Assembly: GCF_018913965.1 (NCBI RefSeq)
Contig: NZ_JAHMHG010000003.1
Span: 1-64,000 of the forward strand
DNA: 64,000 nucleotides
Direction: 5' to 3'
DNA from: Mycoplasma sp. CSL7491-lung
GTDB taxonomy: Bacteria > Bacillota_I > Bacilli_A > Mycoplasmatales > Metamycoplasmataceae
The notes below the pieces were generated by a model that saw nothing but the letters and a program-made list of their open reading frames with translations, did not search any database and was not told where the DNA came from. The first letter of the stretch is position 1. The number at the start of each line of letters is the position of its first letter. Shown piece after piece: positions 60,940-64,000 of the stretch. The position numbers and the translations under genes are program-made.

Positions 60940-61167
60940 ATGGTAAAATTAAGATTAAAAAGAATGGGGAGCAAATTTAGACCAGTATACAAAATAGTTG
61001 CTGCTGACGCTAGAGCTCCACGTGATGGTAAATTTATTGAAGCACTTGGACACTACAACCCTTCAACAAAAGAATTAGTTCTAAATAAAGAAGCTACAGA
61101 TAAATGAATTAAACAAGGTGCAAAACCTACTTTAACAGTTGCTAACTTATTAAAATCTTCTAAATAA
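60940..61167 (+). CDS. rpsP: 30S ribosomal protein S16
   Basis: 75 residues with one TGA Trp ([12 protein letters not shown]). Conserved [42 protein letters not shown]. bS16 stabilises 16S folding. Strong AGGAGGTG ribosome binding site. First gene of rpsP-trmD-rplS, the usual order in Firmicutes and mycoplasmas. Confidence 0.97.
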
Positions 61168-61173
61168 TATAAT

Positions 61174-61860
61174 ATGAAATTTAATTTTTTAACTCTATTT
61201 CCAAAATACTTTGAACCTTTTATTAATGAAAGTATTATTAATAAAGCTATTCAAAACAAATTACTAGAAATAAATGTAGTAGATTTTAGAACTTTTAGTA
61301 CTAACAAACATCGCAAAGTTGATGATGAAATTTATGGTGGCGGACACGGACTATTATTACAAATAGAACCAATTGATTTAGCGCTTGATTCACTACCAAA
61401 TAGAGGTGGTTATAAAATATTAGTTTCGCCCCAAGGTAAAAAATTTACTCAAGAAATAGCGAATGACTTAGCTAAAAAATATGATCAAATTACATTTATT
61501 TCAGGCAGATACGAAGGTTTTGACGAAAGAATTGTTGATTTAGTTGATATTGAATTATCTATAGGTGATTATGTTTTAACAGGAGGAGAACTTCCTTCTA
61601 TGGTTATGGCAGATTCTGTAGCACGTTTGGTTCCAAACGTAATCAAAGCGGAGTCACATATTTATGATTCTTTTCAAGGGGACGGATTATTAGACTACCC
61701 CCAATACACTAGACCAAGAGAATACAAGGGATTAAAAGTTCCTGAAGTATTATTTAGCGGAAACCACAAAGAAATAGAAGCTTGAAAAAAAGAATTTCAA
61801 TTTAAAAAGACATTAAAAAATAGACCAGATATTATTGAAAGGATTAAAAATGAGAAATAA
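61174..61860 (+). CDS. trmD: tRNA (guanine(37)-N(1))-methyltransferase
   Basis: SPOUT methyltransferase protecting the reading frame by methylating G37. 228 residues; the TGA at 61783-61785 is Trp and the true end is TAA at 61858-61860. Motifs: [62 protein letters not shown] (trefoil knot and SAM site) and the [27 protein letters not shown] block. Overlaps rplS by 11 bp. Confidence 0.97.
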
Positions 61861-62203
61861 ATTAATTGAAGCTGTTGAGAAAACACAATTACGTACAGAT
61901 ATTCCTGCATTTACAACAGGAGATAACGTTAAAGTTTCTGTACGTATTCGTGAAGGTGAAAAAGAACGTATTCAAATTTTTGAAGGATTAGTAATTTCTA
62001 AAAAAGAATCAGGAACAAGAGAAACATTTACAGTAAGAAAAATTTCTTACGGTGTTGGGGTTGAAAGAACTTTTCCAGTTCACTCACCGCTAATTGCCCA
62101 CATTGAAGTTGTTCGTTCAAATAAAGTTCGTAGAAAAAGATTATTCTTTATGAGAGATCGTAAAGGTAAAAGTGCACGTCTTAAAGAAATTAAAAGAAAA
62201 TAA
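61850..62203 (+). CDS. rplS: 50S ribosomal protein L19
   Basis: 117 residues from ATG 61850 (preceded by AAAGGATTAAA, within the trmD 3' end). Conserved [32 protein letters not shown] and [50 protein letters not shown]. bL19 sits at the subunit interface. Last gene of its operon. Confidence 0.97.
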   Translation: MRNKLIEAVEKTQLRTDIPAFTTGDNVKVSVRIREGEKERIQIFEGLVISKKESGTRETFTVRKISYGVGVERTFPVHSPLIAHIEVVRSNKVRRKRLFFMRDRKGKSARLKEIKRK

Positions 62204-62216
62204 TAAATATCATCTT

Positions 62217-62241
62217 AAACACCATTTCGATGGTGTTTTTA
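62217..62241 (+). terminator. Terminator of the rpsP-trmD-rplS operon
   Basis: AAACACCAT-TTCG-ATGGTGTTT stem with a UUCG loop, followed by T. Confidence 0.85.
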
Positions 62242-62251
62242 AATAAAATAA

Positions 62252-62257
62252 TATAAT
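62252..62257 (+). promoter_or_regulatory. -10 box of the following gene
   Basis: TATAAT 18 bp upstream of the start codon; no evident -35 because the rplS terminator is immediately before it. Confidence 0.5.
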
Positions 62258-62275
62258 TAGATTAAAGAAGGAAAA

Positions 62276-63343
62276 ATGAATAAAAAATTAGAAATTTATA
62301 TCGATTTTGAAGCTATTACCTCCAATTTCCTAAAAAGATTCTTCAAAGATACACCACATAATATGGATTTTCCTTACATATACACTGTGGGTTTTTATAA
62401 AGACGGGAATCTAGTTTTAGAAACTGACCATATTGAGCTAAATAAAATTTGAAATTTAGAAAATTTAATTTATCAAACAAAAACAATAATAAAGAAAAAA
62501 TTAACTAATTCTATCAGAAGAATAACAGGAATTAAAAATTTAGAAATTTCCTCAAACAATATAGAGTTCTTAGTTTGAGGAAATTCACTTGAAGATAATA
62601 TTATTGAACCTATGTTTGGTTTCAAGACTAAAAATATACAAAAAGGCAACGGAGTATCGATAGATAGAGTCGTTCCGTCAAAACTATTTAATGAAAAATA
62701 TTTTGAAAAAATGACTAGCATAAAAAATCAAGACGCATTATATAAAGGGTCAATCATTAAAATAAAACCCGAATTTTCAAACGGAACATTATGTTCGGTT
62801 TTAGGCGCTATTTTAATATTAAATAATTTTAAAAATTCACATCAACACAAAAATTACAAAGTTATATTAACAAAAAATGAAAGATCAATAATAATGAATT
62901 GTATTGCTAAATATAATAAAGATGATGTAAACAAAATAGCTTTTATACACAAGAATATCGAAAAGAAAGAAATAATAGAAAAACAAATACATAAATATAT
63001 TAAAATAATAAATAGTTTAAGAAACCAAGAAGTAAAACTAAATAAGATGAATGACATATTTAAGTTATTAGATAAGAATATTAATTTGAATAAGGAAACA
63101 AAAATTGGTGATGCAATAGATAAAATTATAAAAATATTTGAACAAAAAAATCAAATTAATACAAAGGTCGCAATAAAATTCTATGATTTTTTACCAACAT
63201 TTAAAGAATACAACAAAGATAATAGCTTCGTTTTAAGAAATATAAAATTAAATCGTCGTAAAATAAAAGAAGTAAAAGAACAAATTAAAATAATAAAAGA
63301 AGATATATTACCTTCTATTGCAGACACCATTTTTTATGGTTAA
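62276..63343 (+). CDS. Hypothetical protein, possibly exonuclease-like
   Basis: 355 residues with TGA Trp at two places. Begins KLEIYIDFEAIT, where the D-F-E after a hydrophobic strand resembles motif I of DEDD 3'-5' exonucleases; FLVWGNSLEDN (about residue 100) could be a motif II region. A convincing C-terminal motif III (His/Tyr..Asp) was not found, so the call is weak. The C-terminal half is helical and Lys-rich (KEQIKIIKEDILPSIADTIF). ATG after AAGAAGGAAAA. Confidence 0.6.
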
Positions 63344-63369
63344 AAATAAAAAACATTAAAAAACCCCTT

Positions 63370-63402
63370 TTTTTAGCAAAAAAATAACTCTTTTGCTAAA
63401 AA
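63370..63402. repeat. 12-bp perfect inverted repeat at a promoter
   Basis: TTTTTAGCAAAA / TTTTGCTAAAAA with a nine-base loop. It ends four bases before the TATAAT of the next gene. No T-run follows the stem, so it need not be a terminator; an operator is possible. Confidence 0.6.
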
Positions 63403-63403
63403 G

Positions 63404-63575
63404 TGATATAATTAATACGTTAAGTTAAGAGTAATAGGTTTTGGTAATCTTTTTTTGAGCGCAAAAGTTACTTTTTTAATTAACGTTCAATTTATAGTAA
63501 ACAAAAACTAAAATGCGACACATTTTATTATTTGAGCTTCAAATTACTTAAATTAATTTAATATTAAGGAGAAAA
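63404..63575 (+). promoter_or_regulatory. Promoter and 160-base leader of the last gene
   Basis: TGA-TATAAT extended -10 at 63404-63412, then a leader of about 160 bases before the AAGGAG ribosome binding site. No open frame of note. It contains AATTAACGTTCAA, which also occurs inside the following gene. No CIRCE element was found. Confidence 0.5.
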
Positions 63576-64000
63576 ATGAAATCACTAACAAGAAAAGTAA
63601 CTTTAGAAAAAGAATTTTGAATTAACGTTCAAAACCAAGCTTTACGTTATTTACAATCAAAAAATCAAAAAGATATAAACCAAGCAAAAATTTTAGATGA
63701 ATCAACTAAAACAATAGTGTTTTTTGAAAAAATGAAATTACACGAAGAATTATTATCTAAATACGAAGATGCAAATGTCTATTTACAACCAATTTTAGTT
63801 AATAAAAACATTACTATTGAAAAAGCTGAACTTGAATTTAAAGTTTTTTATATAACAGAAGATGAATATAAAGACTTTACTTCAGACTTAACCGACAGAC
63901 CAGATTTTAAATTACCGGACAATTATGATGCACAAATTAATACTTTTGTTGAAAATTATATAAAAAACTTCAGTTTTAAAAATGATATTAAGGGTGAAAT
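63576..64000 (+). CDS. Trigger-factor-like chaperone, partial
   Basis: The first 141 residues of a gene that leaves the window. ATG after AAGGAGAAA. The sequence starts KSLTRKVTLEKEFW and runs through a helical N-terminal region, IVFFEKMKLHEELLSKYED, to a strand-rich part ending KNDIKGE. The layout recalls mycoplasma proteins named trigger factor-related, where an N-terminal ribosome-binding-like domain leads into a PPIase-like segment, but no diagnostic motif is visible in this part. A single Trp is TGA. Low certainty on function. Confidence 0.4.

Noticed and set aside
63404-63575. CIRCE heat-shock operator before the trigger-factor-like gene
   Set aside because: No TTAGCACTC-N9-GAGTGCTAA dyad.

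Overview
The window is AT-rich and reads correctly only with UGA as tryptophan: many conserved proteins (ProS, SerS, LysS, DnaX, FtsY, EcfT, TrmD) are broken into pieces under the standard code and become full length when TGA is read through. Together with tiny intergenic gaps, overlapping genes, no cell-wall genes and abundant lipobox lipoproteins, this points to a mycoplasma. The gene content would fit the Mycoplasma hominis cluster, but I cannot assign a species from sequence alone.

Layout. 1-3.7 kb: 5' end of a 16S rRNA (minus strand), then rpmB, rpsO, ribF, a HAD phosphatase, truB and acpP, all minus. 3.7-7.2 kb: three mycoplasma-specific genes between acpP and proS, in the order I recall for M. 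genitalium MG283-MG287. 7.3-13.7 kb: two tRNA operons (Tyr-Gln, and Asn-Glu-Val-Thr-Leu-Thr), pyk, rsmE, an ABC-F protein with one decayed ATPase site, a lone 5S rRNA, trxA and a hypothetical gene. 13.8-17.8 kb: poorly conserved genes, a decayed coiled-coil gene (about 15.0-17.0 kb) and a small HNH-nuclease-like gene facing rnhB across a (TA)9 tract. 18.5-20.6 kb: a papain-type surface protease with a frameshift at a short TA repeat. 20.7-38.4 kb: housekeeping blocks (ecfA1-ecfA2-ecfT; serS; ylxM-ftsY; lysS; rsmI-holB-tmk-recR-ybaB-dnaX) interrupted by an alpha/beta hydrolase and two tandem S41-protease lipoproteins. 38.7-60.8 kb: a surface-protease region with three DUF31/MIP-type serine protease lipoproteins and a 1935-residue M26/Zmp-type metalloprotease, interleaved with parC and tuf. 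60.9-64 kb: rpsP-trmD-rplS, a hypothetical gene and the start of a trigger-factor-like gene.

How the genes fit together. The housekeeping genes cover translation, DNA replication and repair (the dnaX-holB clamp-loader cluster, recR, parC), protein targeting (ftsY-ylxM), vitamin uptake energisation (ECF module) and glycolytic ATP production (pyk). The rest of the window is mostly secreted or membrane-anchored peptidases of four unrelated catalytic types: cysteine C1A, serine S41, serine DUF31 and zinc M26. DUF31/MIP and M26 are both families with immunoglobulin-cleaving members, so the 38.7-60.8 kb stretch is the best candidate for a host-interaction system; the substrates here are inference.

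No CRISPR array, transposase, integrase or prophage was seen.
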